A stretch of 64,000 nt of DNA from positions 5,079,501 to 5,143,500 of the forward strand of contig NZ_CP101750.1 in NCBI RefSeq assembly GCF_026810505.1, read 5' to 3'. The position numbers and the translations under genes are program-made. The stretch is from Streptomyces sp. Je 1-369. Lineage in GTDB: Bacteria; Actinomycetota; Actinomycetes; Streptomycetales; Streptomycetaceae. Shown piece after piece: positions 25,184-33,141 of the stretch. The notes under the pieces are model-generated. The model saw only the letters and a list, made by a program, of their open reading frames with translations. It was not told where the DNA came from and ran no database searches. Positions within the stretch are counted from its first letter, which is position 1, and each line of letters begins with the position of its first letter.

Positions 25184-25879
25184 TCAGCGCGCGGACAGGC
25201 CCGGCAGGACGAGTGCCCAGAGACGGGAGAGATCCCGCTCCACGCTGCCTTCGCCCTCGCCCTCGCCCTCGCCCACGCCCTCGCCCCCGCCCGGCGGCCT
25301 GTGGAGCCGCCCCCGCAGACGGGACTCCGCACCCGCCAGGAGGTACTCCGCGAGGAGCATCACGTCGCGTTCGCCGACGGAGGGGACGAGCCCGGCCCGG
25401 CCCGCGCGGTCGAGGGTCTCCGCCACCGCGGGCAGCCAGAGGCCGGACCACGTGCCGTCGCCGTCGGGAAGCTCGCGCCACAGCCGGACGGCCGCCCGCA
25501 CCACCTCGTCCCTTTCGAGTAGCCGCGCGAGCGCGAGGGTGAGCGCGACCACGGTGTCGAGGGCGGTGTCGAGCGCTGTGTCGAGCGCGGTGTCGACAAC
25601 GCCGCCGAGCGCTGAGCCGAACGCGGGCGCCGTGCCCGTGCCCGTGGCCGCGCCGGCCTCCGCCACACACGCACGGACCGCCGCGTCACCGCGCGTCCGC
25701 ACGGCCTGCGCCAGGCCCGCCTTGGAGGAGAAGTGGAAGGTGAGGGCGCCGACCGAGATCCCCGCGGCCCTGGCGACCCGGGTGAGGGACGTGCCCTCGT
25801 ACCCGGTGTGCTCGAACTCATGGGCCGCCGCGCGGACCAGCGCCTCCCGGGTCCTCGCGGCCCGTTCCTGCTTCACCAT
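25184..25879 (-). CDS. TetR regulator resembling gamma-butyrolactone receptors
   Basis: 231 residues. The N terminus MVKQERAARTREALVRAAAHEFEHTGYEGTS followed by VARAAGISVGALTFHFSSKAGLAQAV is close to ArpA/ScbR-type receptors (MAKQxRAxxTRxxIxxAAAxxFxxxGY). The ligand domain is Ala/Gly-rich and less conserved, with VDTALDTALDTALDTVVAL coded by a DNA repeat, so it could be a pseudo-receptor that binds antibiotic or nothing. ATG at 25879 with AAGGGCGAG upstream; the frame is open to 26065 without support. Its 246-bp upstream gap contains the element at 26071-26080 shared with the AfsA/receptor promoter. It is divergent from the IS701-like gene. Confidence 0.8.
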   Translation of the reverse strand: MVKQERAARTREALVRAAAHEFEHTGYEGTSLTRVARAAGISVGALTFHFSSKAGLAQAVRTRGDAAVRACVAEAGAATGTGTAPAFGSALGGVVDTALDTALDTALDTVVALTLALARLLERDEVVRAAVRLWRELPDGDGTWSGLWLPAVAETLDRAGRAGLVPSVGERDVMLLAEYLLAGAESRLRGRLHRPPGGGEGVGEGEGEGEGSVERDLSRLWALVLPGLSAR

Positions 25880-26070
25880 CTCGCCCTTCCCTGTCCTCCC
25901 GGAGCCCATGAATCCGCTCCGGTCCTGCACGCCACAGCCACTGTGGGCACTGGTCGCGCGCTCGACAACGCCGACTTCCGAAAGTCGCCCCTCGTGCCGC
26001 ACGGCCCCGGCGGAACTTGGCCAAGTCGCGGCCGTCTGCACTCCCATCCGCACCCCGCTCTTCAAAAGAA

Positions 26071-26080
26071 AACGAACGTT
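26071..26080. promoter_or_regulatory. Palindrome shared with the AfsA/receptor promoter
   Basis: AACGAACGTT, part of a longer AT-rich imperfect palindrome (CGAACGTTCT, 26065-26090), sits between the divergent TetR and IS701-like genes. The core AACGnACGTT recurs at 31060-31069 upstream of the GBL receptor and AfsA genes. It may be an ARE-like receptor-binding site. Confidence 0.5.
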
Positions 26081-26125
26081 CTCTATTCTTGTGGGAGTCA
26101 GGCGCCATCACGGGGAGGGAATGCC

Positions 26126-27322
26126 ATGACAGAGCTGCAGGACCAACGGCTGCCCGAGCTGATCGCGGACGGGTCGATCACCTCGTACGCGGAGACCGTC
26201 TTCGGTCATCTGCGCCGCGCGGACCAGCGGCGTTGGGCCGCGGCCTACGTACTGGGGCTGCTCACCACGCCCGGCAGGAAGTCGGTCAGGCGGCTCGCGG
26301 CGCAGCTGCACGCGGGACCGACGGCCGCGCAGTCCCTGCACCAGTTCGCCAACGCCAGCCCCTGGGAGTGGAATCCGGCCCGGCACGAGCTGCTGCGCCT
26401 GGCCGAGCACCGCACCCGGGTCCGTGCCTGGACCGTCGGCGTCGCGGTGCTGCCCAAGCGGGGCAGCCATTCCTGCGGCGTGCACCAGCGGTTCGAGCGG
26501 GCCACGGGCCGCACGGTCAACTGCCAGATGGGGATAGGGCTCTTCCTCTCCTCGGACACCGCGCACATTCCCGTCGACTGGCGGCTGCGGCTCCCCAAGG
26601 AGTGGGACGAGGACGAGGAGCTGCGCGCGCGGACGCGCATCCCCGACACCGTGCGGCACTGCTCTCCCACGGAGCACGTCCTGCACCTCGTCGACTCGCT
26701 CACCCCGCACACCGGCCGTGAACCGGTCCCGGTGGTCGCCGACACGAGCCACCACCCGACGTCCGGGGCGTATCTGGCCACGGAGCTGACGGCGCGCGGG
26801 CGCCACAGCGTGATCGCTGTGCCGCACGGCCTGCGGGTCGTACCGGAGGGTCAGCGCGCAGCCGCGCCGGGCGCGCCCGACGGCGTCCTCACGGCGGGCC
26901 GGCTACTCCAACTCCTGTCCCCGAAAGGGGCGGTGTCGGCCCCGGTCGACTTCCGGGACGGCACACCGCGCGCGGACCGGCTGGTCTCGGCCCTGGTGCG
27001 GCTGCCCGGGCGGCGGGGCGTGTCCCCGGCGGTCTACCGGGTCTTCGCACGGCGCCGTCCCGGGTCCCCCGGCGTGGGGCGCATCTGGCTGACCAGTCTG
27101 GTCGGACCGCGGCTGCACGATCTGCTGCCGCTGGTGCAGGCACAGTCCGGCACGGCCGCCGCGCTCGCGGACCTCACGGAGAACTACGGCCTGCGCGACT
27201 TCGAGGGCCGCTCGTTCCCCGGCTGGCACCACCACATGACACTGGCGTCGGCCGCGTACGCGTACCGGCGACTCGTCGCGGAGGACGCGGCGGACCGATG
27301 GCAGCAGCGCCGCATCGCCTGA
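26126..27322 (+). CDS. IS701-like transposase homologue with lost catalytic residues
   Basis: 398 residues that follow IS701-family transposases: SHSCGVHQRFERATGRTVNCQMGIGLFL, VPVDWRLRLPKEW-like, a middle block VPVVADTSHHP (about Asp 204) and the end YGLRDFEGRSFPGWHHHMTLASAAYAY (Glu about 359). At the first catalytic site, where IS701 members read VVDDTGFPKKG, this protein reads TVGVAVLPKRG (about 102-112), so both Asp are gone and strand transfer is not expected. There are no terminal inverted repeats flanking the gene that I can see. It keeps a clean frame, ATG at 26126 and GAGGGA upstream, which suggests a retained, perhaps DNA-binding role next to a GBL-type regulator. Confidence 0.78.
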   Translation: MTELQDQRLPELIADGSITSYAETVFGHLRRADQRRWAAAYVLGLLTTPGRKSVRRLAAQLHAGPTAAQSLHQFANASPWEWNPARHELLRLAEHRTRVRAWTVGVAVLPKRGSHSCGVHQRFERATGRTVNCQMGIGLFLSSDTAHIPVDWRLRLPKEWDEDEELRARTRIPDTVRHCSPTEHVLHLVDSLTPHTGREPVPVVADTSHHPTSGAYLATELTARGRHSVIAVPHGLRVVPEGQRAAAPGAPDGVLTAGRLLQLLSPKGAVSAPVDFRDGTPRADRLVSALVRLPGRRGVSPAVYRVFARRRPGSPGVGRIWLTSLVGPRLHDLLPLVQAQSGTAAALADLTENYGLRDFEGRSFPGWHHHMTLASAAYAYRRLVAEDAADRWQQRRIA

Positions 27323-27484
27323 GAGCCTGTGTCATAACCCTGGTCGGATCAGTGGGCGTCGCCTGGTGCGTGCGATCGCAAGGCGCCGGAGCGTCCTCGT
27401 AGCGGAGCTACTAGGGCGTTTCGGCAACGCCGCGAGCGTGCGTGCCAGGCGGCGACCACCCGGCCGGGGTTATGACACAGGCTC
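27323..27484. mobile_element. MITE-like element with 18-bp perfect terminal inverted repeats
   Basis: Termini GAGCCTGTGTCATAACCC (27323-27340) and its exact complement (27467-27484) enclose 126 bp that can itself form a long imperfect hairpin. TGA directly precedes (27320-27322) and follows (27485-27487), a 3-bp target duplication of the TNA type that IS5-family (IS1031-group) elements make. No transposase is coded, so it is a non-autonomous miniature element. The left TGA copy is the stop codon of the IS701-like gene. Confidence 0.8.
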
Positions 27485-27518
27485 TGAGATCCACCCGGGC
27501 GCGGGGGTCGCCGTGACG

Positions 27519-28562
27519 TCAGCTCGCCCGCCCGAAGTCGATCGCGCTGTAAGCACGCAGCTTCGTGAGCCGGTGGGTGGAGTCGATGCGGCGGATCGTA
27601 CGGGAGCGGGAGCGCATCACCAGGGACTCGGTGGTGGCGCTCGCCGCGCCGTACCGCACACCGCGCAGCAGCTCGCCGTCGGTGATGCCGGTGGCGACGA
27701 AGAAGACGTTGTCGCCCTTGACCAGGTCGTCCGTGGCGAGGACGCGGCCGAGATCGTGCCCGGCGTCGACGGCGCGCCTGCGCTCCTCCTCGTTCCCCGG
27801 CCGCAACTTGCCCTGGATGGTGCCGCCCAGGCACTTGATGGCGCAGGCCGAGATGATGCCTTCGGGGGTGCCACCGATGCCGAGCAGCAGGTCGACGCCG
27901 CTGCCCTCCTGGACGGCGAGGACGGAACCGGCGACGTCGCCGTCGGAGATGAGCTTGATGCGGGCGCCGGTCGCCCGGACCTCGTCGATCACGCCCCGGT
28001 GCCGCGGCCGGTCCAGGACGACGACGGTGACGTCCTCGGGGGCCAGGTTCTTCGCCTTGGCGACGCGGCGGACGTTGACGGAGGCGGGCGCGTCGATGTC
28101 GACGAAGTCCGCGGCTTCGGGGCCGGTGACCAGCTTGTCCATGTAGAAGACGGCGGACGGGTCGAACATGGCGCCGCGGTCGGCGGCGGCGAGCACGGCG
28201 ATGGCGTTGGGCATGCCCTTCGCGGTCAAGGTGGTGCCGTCGATCGGGTCGACGGCGATATCGACCTCGGCGCCGGTCCCGTCACCGATGCGCTCACCGT
28301 TGAAGAGCATCGGTGCTTCGTCCTTCTCACCCTCGCCGATGACGACGACGCCGTTCATCGAGACGGTGGAGACGAGGGTCCGCATGGCCCGCACGGCGGC
28401 ACCGTCGGCGCCGTTCTTGTCACCGCGGCCCACCCAGCGCCCCGCAGCCATGGCAGCGGCCTCGGTGACCCGGACGAGCTCCAGGGCGAGATTACGGTCG
28501 GGAGCCTCCGCGGCTACCGCCAGCGGGGAGGACGTCGGGACGGGAGAGGTGAGCAGAGACAC
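27519..28562 (-). CDS. glpX: Fructose-1,6-bisphosphatase class II
   Basis: 347 residues, the normal GlpX length. The metal and phosphate motifs [19 protein letters not shown] and [19 protein letters not shown] are intact, with [10 protein letters not shown] and [21 protein letters not shown]. It hydrolyses fructose 1,6-bisphosphate to fructose 6-phosphate, the committed step of gluconeogenesis, and is the usual FBPase of actinobacteria. The start is taken as GTG 28562 ([16 protein letters not shown]). It lies apart from the GBL genes with a 178-bp gap to the SDR, and probably has its own promoter. The MITE ends 32 bp past its stop codon, so it does not interrupt it. Confidence 0.94.
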   Translation of the reverse strand: MSLLTSPVPTSSPLAVAAEAPDRNLALELVRVTEAAAMAAGRWVGRGDKNGADGAAVRAMRTLVSTVSMNGVVVIGEGEKDEAPMLFNGERIGDGTGAEVDIAVDPIDGTTLTAKGMPNAIAVLAAADRGAMFDPSAVFYMDKLVTGPEAADFVDIDAPASVNVRRVAKAKNLAPEDVTVVVLDRPRHRGVIDEVRATGARIKLISDGDVAGSVLAVQEGSGVDLLLGIGGTPEGIISACAIKCLGGTIQGKLRPGNEEERRRAVDAGHDLGRVLATDDLVKGDNVFFVATGITDGELLRGVRYGAASATTESLVMRSRSRTIRRIDSTHRLTKLRAYSAIDFGRAS

Positions 28563-28740
28563 CGGTGAGACCTTCCGAACGGTGAACGGACAGCTACGGT
28601 CCGGACGTTACGTCCCTCACACCCCACGACGCCCGCCCCCGCCCCCGACCCCCCACGCCTTTGGCAACTCCCCAGAGGGGTGGTGGGGTCAAGGCCGACC
28701 CCACCTCCTGTGCCCGGCCCCGAACAGCCCGCCCCCCGCC

Positions 28741-29565
28741 TCAGGCCGCCGTCCACCCGCCGTCGACCGGCACGGAGCCGCCCGTCACGAACGACGAGCG
28801 GTCGCTGAGCAGCCACGCCGCGGCCTGTGCCACCTCCGTCGGGTCGGCCATCCGCTTCTGCATGGAGCGGGAGACGAAGCTCTCCTCCAGGGACGGCGTC
28901 TCCGCGAGCACCTCGTCCATGAGCTCCGTGCGGGTGCTCCCCACCACCAGGGCGTTCACCCGGATCCCGCGCCGCCCGTACTCGTCGCCGCCCGCCTTCG
29001 TCAGGCCGAGCACCGCGTGCTTCGCCGCGATGTACGACGCCGTGGCACCCGTCGCGACCACGCCCGCCGCGCTGGACGTGTTGACGACGGCGCCCCCTCC
29101 GCCGTCCGCCAGCATCGCGGTGATCTGCGCCTTCATGCAGTTCCAGACGCCACGTACGTTGACGTCGATGACCTGGTCGAAGACCGCGTCGTCGGTCTCG
29201 TGCAGCGGCGTGCCCGCCGTGGCCCAACCGGCGTTGTTGAAACCGCCGTCGAGCCGCCCGTACGTCTCCACCGCCGCGTCGACCACACGCCTCACGTCCG
29301 CCGGGACCGTCACGTCCCCGGCGACCGCGAGGGCCTGCCCGCCGCTCTCCGCTATCTCCGCGGCGATCTTCTCCACCAGCTGCTCACGGCGTGCCATGAG
29401 GACCACGGCCGCGCCCTCGGCCGCGAACAGCCGGGCCGACGCCGCGCCGATGCCGCTCGAAGCGCCGGTGATCATGATGGTCTTACCGGCCAGCATGCCG
29501 TGTCCGGGCCCGCTGTTCGTCGTCGTGCTGTTCGTCGTCGTGTCGTTCACCGTGGTGTCGTTCAT
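28741..29565 (-). CDS. SDR oxidoreductase, probable GBL biosynthetic reductase
   Basis: 274 residues. The N-terminal NDTTVNDTTTNSTTTNSGPG is a variable, repeat-coded tail, then TIMITGASSGIG, NNAGWA, a Ser in VNTSSAAG and YIAAKHA. C terminus VTGGSVPVDGGWTAA is typical. In gamma-butyrolactone clusters an SDR reduces the 6-keto group of the butanolide, so its position beside a HAD protein, receptor and AfsA makes that the likely job. ATG at 29565. It lies 47 bp past the HAD stop. Only context supports the substrate. Confidence 0.82.
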   Translation of the reverse strand: MNDTTVNDTTTNSTTTNSGPGHGMLAGKTIMITGASSGIGAASARLFAAEGAAVVLMARREQLVEKIAAEIAESGGQALAVAGDVTVPADVRRVVDAAVETYGRLDGGFNNAGWATAGTPLHETDDAVFDQVIDVNVRGVWNCMKAQITAMLADGGGGAVVNTSSAAGVVATGATASYIAAKHAVLGLTKAGGDEYGRRGIRVNALVVGSTRTELMDEVLAETPSLEESFVSRSMQKRMADPTEVAQAAAWLLSDRSSFVTGGSVPVDGGWTAA

Positions 29566-29612
29566 TGTGCTGTCGTCCCCCGGTTGTGATGCTACGTGGA
29601 GTGGTGCCGGTC

Positions 29613-30311
29613 TCAACTTGCGGTACTTGCGGGCCAGCTGGCGTTCGACGCCGCCTCCGCGTCCAGCGTGCGCAGCAGGTTCTCGTCGATCGCGTCCAGC
29701 GAGTCGACGATGTGCCGCACCGACAGTTCCTCCATGAACGTGCGCTGGAAACTGCAGGGATGGCCGATGAACGGCACGCCGAGTCCCTTCGCCGCCTCGG
29801 CGACCCGGGCGACGTCGTCCACGAACAGCACCTCGTCGAGGGCCAGCGAGAAGACGTCCTCGGCGATCTCCTTGATGCCGGGGCGGAACGAGTCCGTGCA
29901 GACGTAGCCGGGGCCGTCGAAGAGGTGCGCCCAGCGGCCCAGGTGGGTGTCGAAGTGGGGCTTGCTCAGGCCGCCGTAGCAGACCACCTTGAGGCCGAGG
30001 CCGCGTATCCGCTCGATGAGTTCCGCGGCGCCGGGGTTGGGCTGGACCGGGTGCTCGGCGACGTAGCGGTCGCGCTCCTCGAAGTAGAGCTCGAGCGCGT
30101 CGTCGCCCGTGATGTCGAGGCCGGCCGCGCGGGCCATCTCGCCGCCCGCGATGCGGCGCGGCTGGGAGAGGATGCGCCGCTCGGTCGCGGCGTCGTACAC
30201 GCCACCGCGGCTGGTGATGAAGTTGCCGATGACGGGGCTGAACGTGTCGTTGAGCAGAACGCCGTCGATGTTGAGCGCGACGAGACGCAGGCGGGCGAAG
30301 TGCTGGTGCAT
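29613..30311 (-). CDS. HAD-superfamily protein with Asn at the nucleophile position
   Basis: 232 residues. HAD motif I is normally DxDGV; here it is LVALNIDGVLLND, with Asn 14 in the nucleophile place and the second Asp (16) kept. Motif II Ser (YGGLSKPH), the Lys of GIKEIAEDVF and motif IV EVLFVDDVARVAEA are present. In methylenomycin furan and other butenolide/butanolide clusters a HAD phosphatase (MmfP type) removes the glycerol-derived phosphate, a role that fits here if the Asn deamidates or another acid acts. ATG at 30311 with AAGGA upstream, 89 bp after the GBL receptor stop. I am sure of the fold but not of catalysis. Confidence 0.8.
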   Translation of the reverse strand: MHQHFARLRLVALNIDGVLLNDTFSPVIGNFITSRGGVYDAATERRILSQPRRIAGGEMARAAGLDITGDDALELYFEERDRYVAEHPVQPNPGAAELIERIRGLGLKVVCYGGLSKPHFDTHLGRWAHLFDGPGYVCTDSFRPGIKEIAEDVFSLALDEVLFVDDVARVAEAAKGLGVPFIGHPCSFQRTFMEELSVRHIVDSLDAIDENLLRTLDAEAASNASWPASTAS

Positions 30312-30400
30312 GGAACGTCCTTGGCTGCTGGTCGGTCGAACGGTGGTGTGGTGGGCGGGGTGGTGGGTGGTGGGTTGGGCGGTGATCGGCGGGGGCGCCG

Positions 30401-31030
30401 TCAGGCGTTGACCGCCGCCTCCCGCGACTCGCTCACGTCGATGCTGTCGGCGGCGTTCCCCGTGGCGATCGCGGGCATGAGCAGGCGCCACATGGCCCGG
30501 GTCCGCTCGGGCAGGTCCTCGCGGCCGCTCGACAGGAGGGAGTACGCCTGGAGGCCCGTACACGCGGAGACGATGAACTCGGCCAGCGTGCGGACGTCGA
30601 CGTCCGCACGGACGTCGCCCGCCGTGCGGCCGTCGGCGAGGCACTCCTCCATGATCCGGGCCCACTCCCGGTAGGGCGTGGCGTCGTCGAGGCCGAAGCC
30701 GGTCTGCTCGCTGGTGAGCCGGACGCCCGCGCGCAGCATCGGGTCCGTCTGGAGCTTGTGCGCCCACACGAACGTGATGTCCACCAGGCGTTGCAGGCCC
30801 TGCGACTTCAGGGCGGGGACGATGCTGGCCGGCTGGGCGCGCATCACCGCCAGGGCCAACGCTTCCTTGTTGGGGAAGTGGAAGTAGACGGCTCCGAGCG
30901 TCACACCGGCGCGGTTCATGATCTCCCGCATGCTGGCACCGCTGTACCCGCGCTCGTCGAAGACCTCAGCGGCGGCGCGAAGGATTTCGTCGCGCGTCTT
31001 CTGGGCCCGCTCCTGCTTCGGTTCCGGCAT
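30401..31030 (-). CDS. Gamma-butyrolactone receptor (ArpA/ScbR-like TetR repressor)
   Basis: 209 residues, the usual length. The DNA-binding part KQERAQKTRDEILRAAAEVFDERGY then SMREIMNRAGVTLGAVYFHFPNKEALALAVM is strongly ArpA/ScbR/BarA-like, and the ligand domain keeps W (WAHKLQTDP) and GVRLTSEQTGFGLDD. It represses target genes until its butanolide binds. ATG at 31030, divergent from an AfsA homologue across a 115-bp gap that holds the pseudo-palindrome at 31055-31074, so it probably controls both. Downstream on the same strand lie the HAD and SDR genes. Confidence 0.9.
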   Translation of the reverse strand: MPEPKQERAQKTRDEILRAAAEVFDERGYSGASMREIMNRAGVTLGAVYFHFPNKEALALAVMRAQPASIVPALKSQGLQRLVDITFVWAHKLQTDPMLRAGVRLTSEQTGFGLDDATPYREWARIMEECLADGRTAGDVRADVDVRTLAEFIVSACTGLQAYSLLSSGREDLPERTRAMWRLLMPAIATGNAADSIDVSESREAAVNA

Positions 31031-31054
31031 CCGGACGGCCTCTCTCGACAAACA

Positions 31055-31074
31055 AAAAGAACGCACGTTACTTT
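31055..31074. promoter_or_regulatory. Candidate autoregulatory element (ARE)
   Basis: Imperfect palindrome: arms 31055-31063 and 31066-31074 around CA, 7 of 9 pairs, core AACGCACGTT. It lies 25 bp upstream of the receptor start and is the natural target of the GBL receptor at this divergent promoter. The same AACGnACGTT core is at 26071. Confidence 0.55.
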
Positions 31075-31145
31075 ACGCGTCATGGTTCTGGGAGACCAGA
31101 GCCCGCGCACTTCGATCGGGCATCACACATCCCTGGGGGGGACCC

Positions 31146-32093
31146 ATGACTCTCGTTTCGTATGCTCAGACCGCGCCAACGGCTCAACTGCGTCACGTGC
31201 CGCAGGAGTACGTCCACAAGCGCGTCAGCGCCGAGGTACTGCTCACCGGCTGGGCACCCGTGGGTGAGGACCGGGTGACGGTCACCGCCCGGTGGCCGCG
31301 CGGGCACGCCTTCTACGCGCCCGTGGCCGGACGCCACGACCCGATGCTGCTCGCCGAGACGCTGCGGCAGAGCATCCCGCTGATCTCGCACGCCCTGTAC
31401 GACGTGCCGCTCGGCCACCACCTCATCTGGCAGCACTTCACCTTCGAGGTCGCGCCGGACGCGATGGGGCTCGGCGTCGGCCCGATGGACGTCGAACTCC
31501 GCATCACCTGCGGCGACATCACCCGGCGCGGCGGCCGTCTCGCCGCGCTCACGATGGACATCGAGATCGTGCGCGACGGCCGCCACCTCGGTACCGCGCA
31601 CACCCGGTTCAGCAGCCATGCCCCGGCGATCTACCGCAGACTCCGCGGCGACCGCTGCACGCCGCCCGGCGACGCGACCGCGGCCCCGCTCAGCCTCAGC
31701 CCCGCCGTACCGCCCGCCCTGGTGGGCCGCGAACACGCCGCCGACGTCGTGCTCTCGCCCACCCCGCTGCCGCACCAGTGGCAGCTGCGCGTCGACCAGA
31801 CGCACCCCATCCTGTTCGACCACCCCGTCGACCACGCGCCGGGCATGCTGTTGCTCGAAGCCGCCCGACAGGCCGCCCACGCCGTCGAGGGCTCCCGGGG
31901 CGGGGACGTCTTCCCGGTCCGCTTCGAGTCGGCGTTCTTCCGCTACGTCGAGTTCGACGCGCCCTGCCTGATCACCGCCCACGTCGAACCGGCCGCGTAC
32001 CCGGAGGGTCACCTCAGCGTCTCGGTCACCGCGTTGCAGGAGGGCAACGAGGCGTTCTCCTGCCGCGTGACCCTGGCACACCCGGCACCGTGA
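31146..32093 (+). CDS. AfsA-family gamma-butyrolactone synthase
   Basis: 315 residues with two AfsA repeats of hot-dog type, at about 35-165 and 205-300, as in AfsA, ScbA and MmfL. Key pieces are VHKRVSAEVLLTGW, FYAPVAGRHDPMLLAETLRQSIPLISHALYDVPLGHHLIWQ in sections, then VDQTHPILFDHPVDHAPGMLLLEAARQAAH. AfsA enzymes condense a 3-oxoacyl-ACP with dihydroxyacetone phosphate to give a butenolide phosphate, the first committed step. ATG at 31146, divergent from its receptor. Together with the SDR and HAD genes it forms a complete candidate pathway. The acyl group cannot be told. Confidence 0.93.
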   Translation: MTLVSYAQTAPTAQLRHVPQEYVHKRVSAEVLLTGWAPVGEDRVTVTARWPRGHAFYAPVAGRHDPMLLAETLRQSIPLISHALYDVPLGHHLIWQHFTFEVAPDAMGLGVGPMDVELRITCGDITRRGGRLAALTMDIEIVRDGRHLGTAHTRFSSHAPAIYRRLRGDRCTPPGDATAAPLSLSPAVPPALVGREHAADVVLSPTPLPHQWQLRVDQTHPILFDHPVDHAPGMLLLEAARQAAHAVEGSRGGDVFPVRFESAFFRYVEFDAPCLITAHVEPAAYPEGHLSVSVTALQEGNEAFSCRVTLAHPAP

Positions 32094-32096
32094 ACC

Positions 32097-32133
32097 CCCG
32101 GGCCCGGCGGAACGGAGGGCCGCCGGGCCCGGG
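32097..32133. terminator. Bidirectional terminator hairpin
   Basis: CCCGGGCCCGGCGG (32097-32110) and its exact complement (32120-32133) form a 14-bp stem with a 9-nt loop, between the convergent AfsA and phosphotransferase genes. Confidence 0.75.
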
Positions 32134-32153
32134 TATCGGTAACACGGGGCGCG

Positions 32154-33065
32154 CTACCGGGCGATCAGCCTCCGCAGCGTCGCCCGCCCCGCGTGCCCCC
32201 ACGTCACCTTGCCGCCCGGCAGGCCTCGCTCCCCGTTGCGGCCGACCTCGATGAGGGCCAGGGACTGGAGCGCCGCCCACCCCTTGGCGCGGCGGACCAT
32301 CGCCTCGTCGGCGCGTCCGTACGCCTCGAAGAAGCGGGGCGCGGAGCCTTCCGGCAGGAGCAGCCAGGCCGCTCCGAGGTCCGTCGCCGGGTCGCCCGCG
32401 CAGAGTTCGCCGAAGTCGAGCACGCCGGTGAGGGCGCCGTCGGTGACCACGACGTTCGCGGGGTGCAGGTCGCAGTGCAGCCAGGTGGGCGGGCCCTGCC
32501 AGGCGGGCGCCGCGACGGCGTCCTGCCAGAGGGTGCGCAGGGCGTCCGCGTCGTCCGGGCCGACGCCGATGTCCTCGGGTGACAGATCCGCGAGCCGCGC
32601 GGTGAAGTCGTGCGCGAGCGGGGGCAGTGGGCCGCCCCGCCCCTGGTGCGGGGGCGCCGTCACGGGCGCGGGCGCGTGCAGCGTCCGCAGGAACTCCCCG
32701 AGGGCGTCCGCGGCCCGGCCGCCCCGGCTGACCGGCGTGCGGTCCGCCGGTGTGCCGGGCACCCAGGCCGCCACGGTCCACGGCTCCGGGAAGCGGGCGG
32801 ACGGCACGCCCAGGCGCAAGGGCGTCGGTACGGGGAGGGGGAGGCCCGGCGCCATCGCGGGCAGCCAGCGGTACTCCTTGCGCAGGAGGCCGGGGGCGCG
32901 CTCCGTGCGGGGCATGCGCAGCGCCAAGTCGTCGCCTAGCCGCCAGAGTTCGTTGTCCCACCCCCTGGCCGCCCGGCGGATCTCCAGCTCCGCCAGGTCC
33001 GGATGCTGCTCCTTGAGGAGGGTGCGCAGTACGGGTTCGGTGATCTCGATCTCGGGCGCCTTGAT
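32154..33065 (-). CDS. Aminoglycoside phosphotransferase-like kinase (APH family)
   Basis: About 303 residues with a kinase-like fold. Catalytic loop WLHCDLHPANVVV (Asp about 196, Asn), then the DFG-like GVLDFGELCAGDPATDLG that binds metal. The N-lobe begins EITEPVLRTLLKEQHPDL. It phosphorylates small alcohol-bearing substrates, not necessarily antibiotics. No ATG, GTG or TTG occurs in frame at the right place: an AAGGAG lies at 33075-33080 and 9 nt later the frame reads ATC (33063-33065), preceded by GTC. I mark the start at this ATC, either a rare initiation codon or a base error. Downstream starts would cut into the N-lobe. Confidence 0.78.
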   Translation of the reverse strand: MKAPEIEITEPVLRTLLKEQHPDLAELEIRRAARGWDNELWRLGDDLALRMPRTERAPGLLRKEYRWLPAMAPGLPLPVPTPLRLGVPSARFPEPWTVAAWVPGTPADRTPVSRGGRAADALGEFLRTLHAPAPVTAPPHQGRGGPLPPLAHDFTARLADLSPEDIGVGPDDADALRTLWQDAVAAPAWQGPPTWLHCDLHPANVVVTDGALTGVLDFGELCAGDPATDLGAAWLLLPEGSAPRFFEAYGRADEAMVRRAKGWAALQSLALIEVGRNGERGLPGGKVTWGHAGRATLRRLIAR

Positions 33066-33141
33066 GACTGACTGCTCCTTGGCGGCGGGCGGCGGGCGGC
33101 GTACGGCGTACGGCGTACGGCGTACAGATGAGGCGGGCGGC

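Noticed and set aside
26126..27487. The IS701-like gene and the MITE as one intact insertion sequence
   Set aside because: The inverted repeats flank only the 162-bp element after the gene, not the gene, and the 3-bp duplication belongs to the MITE.
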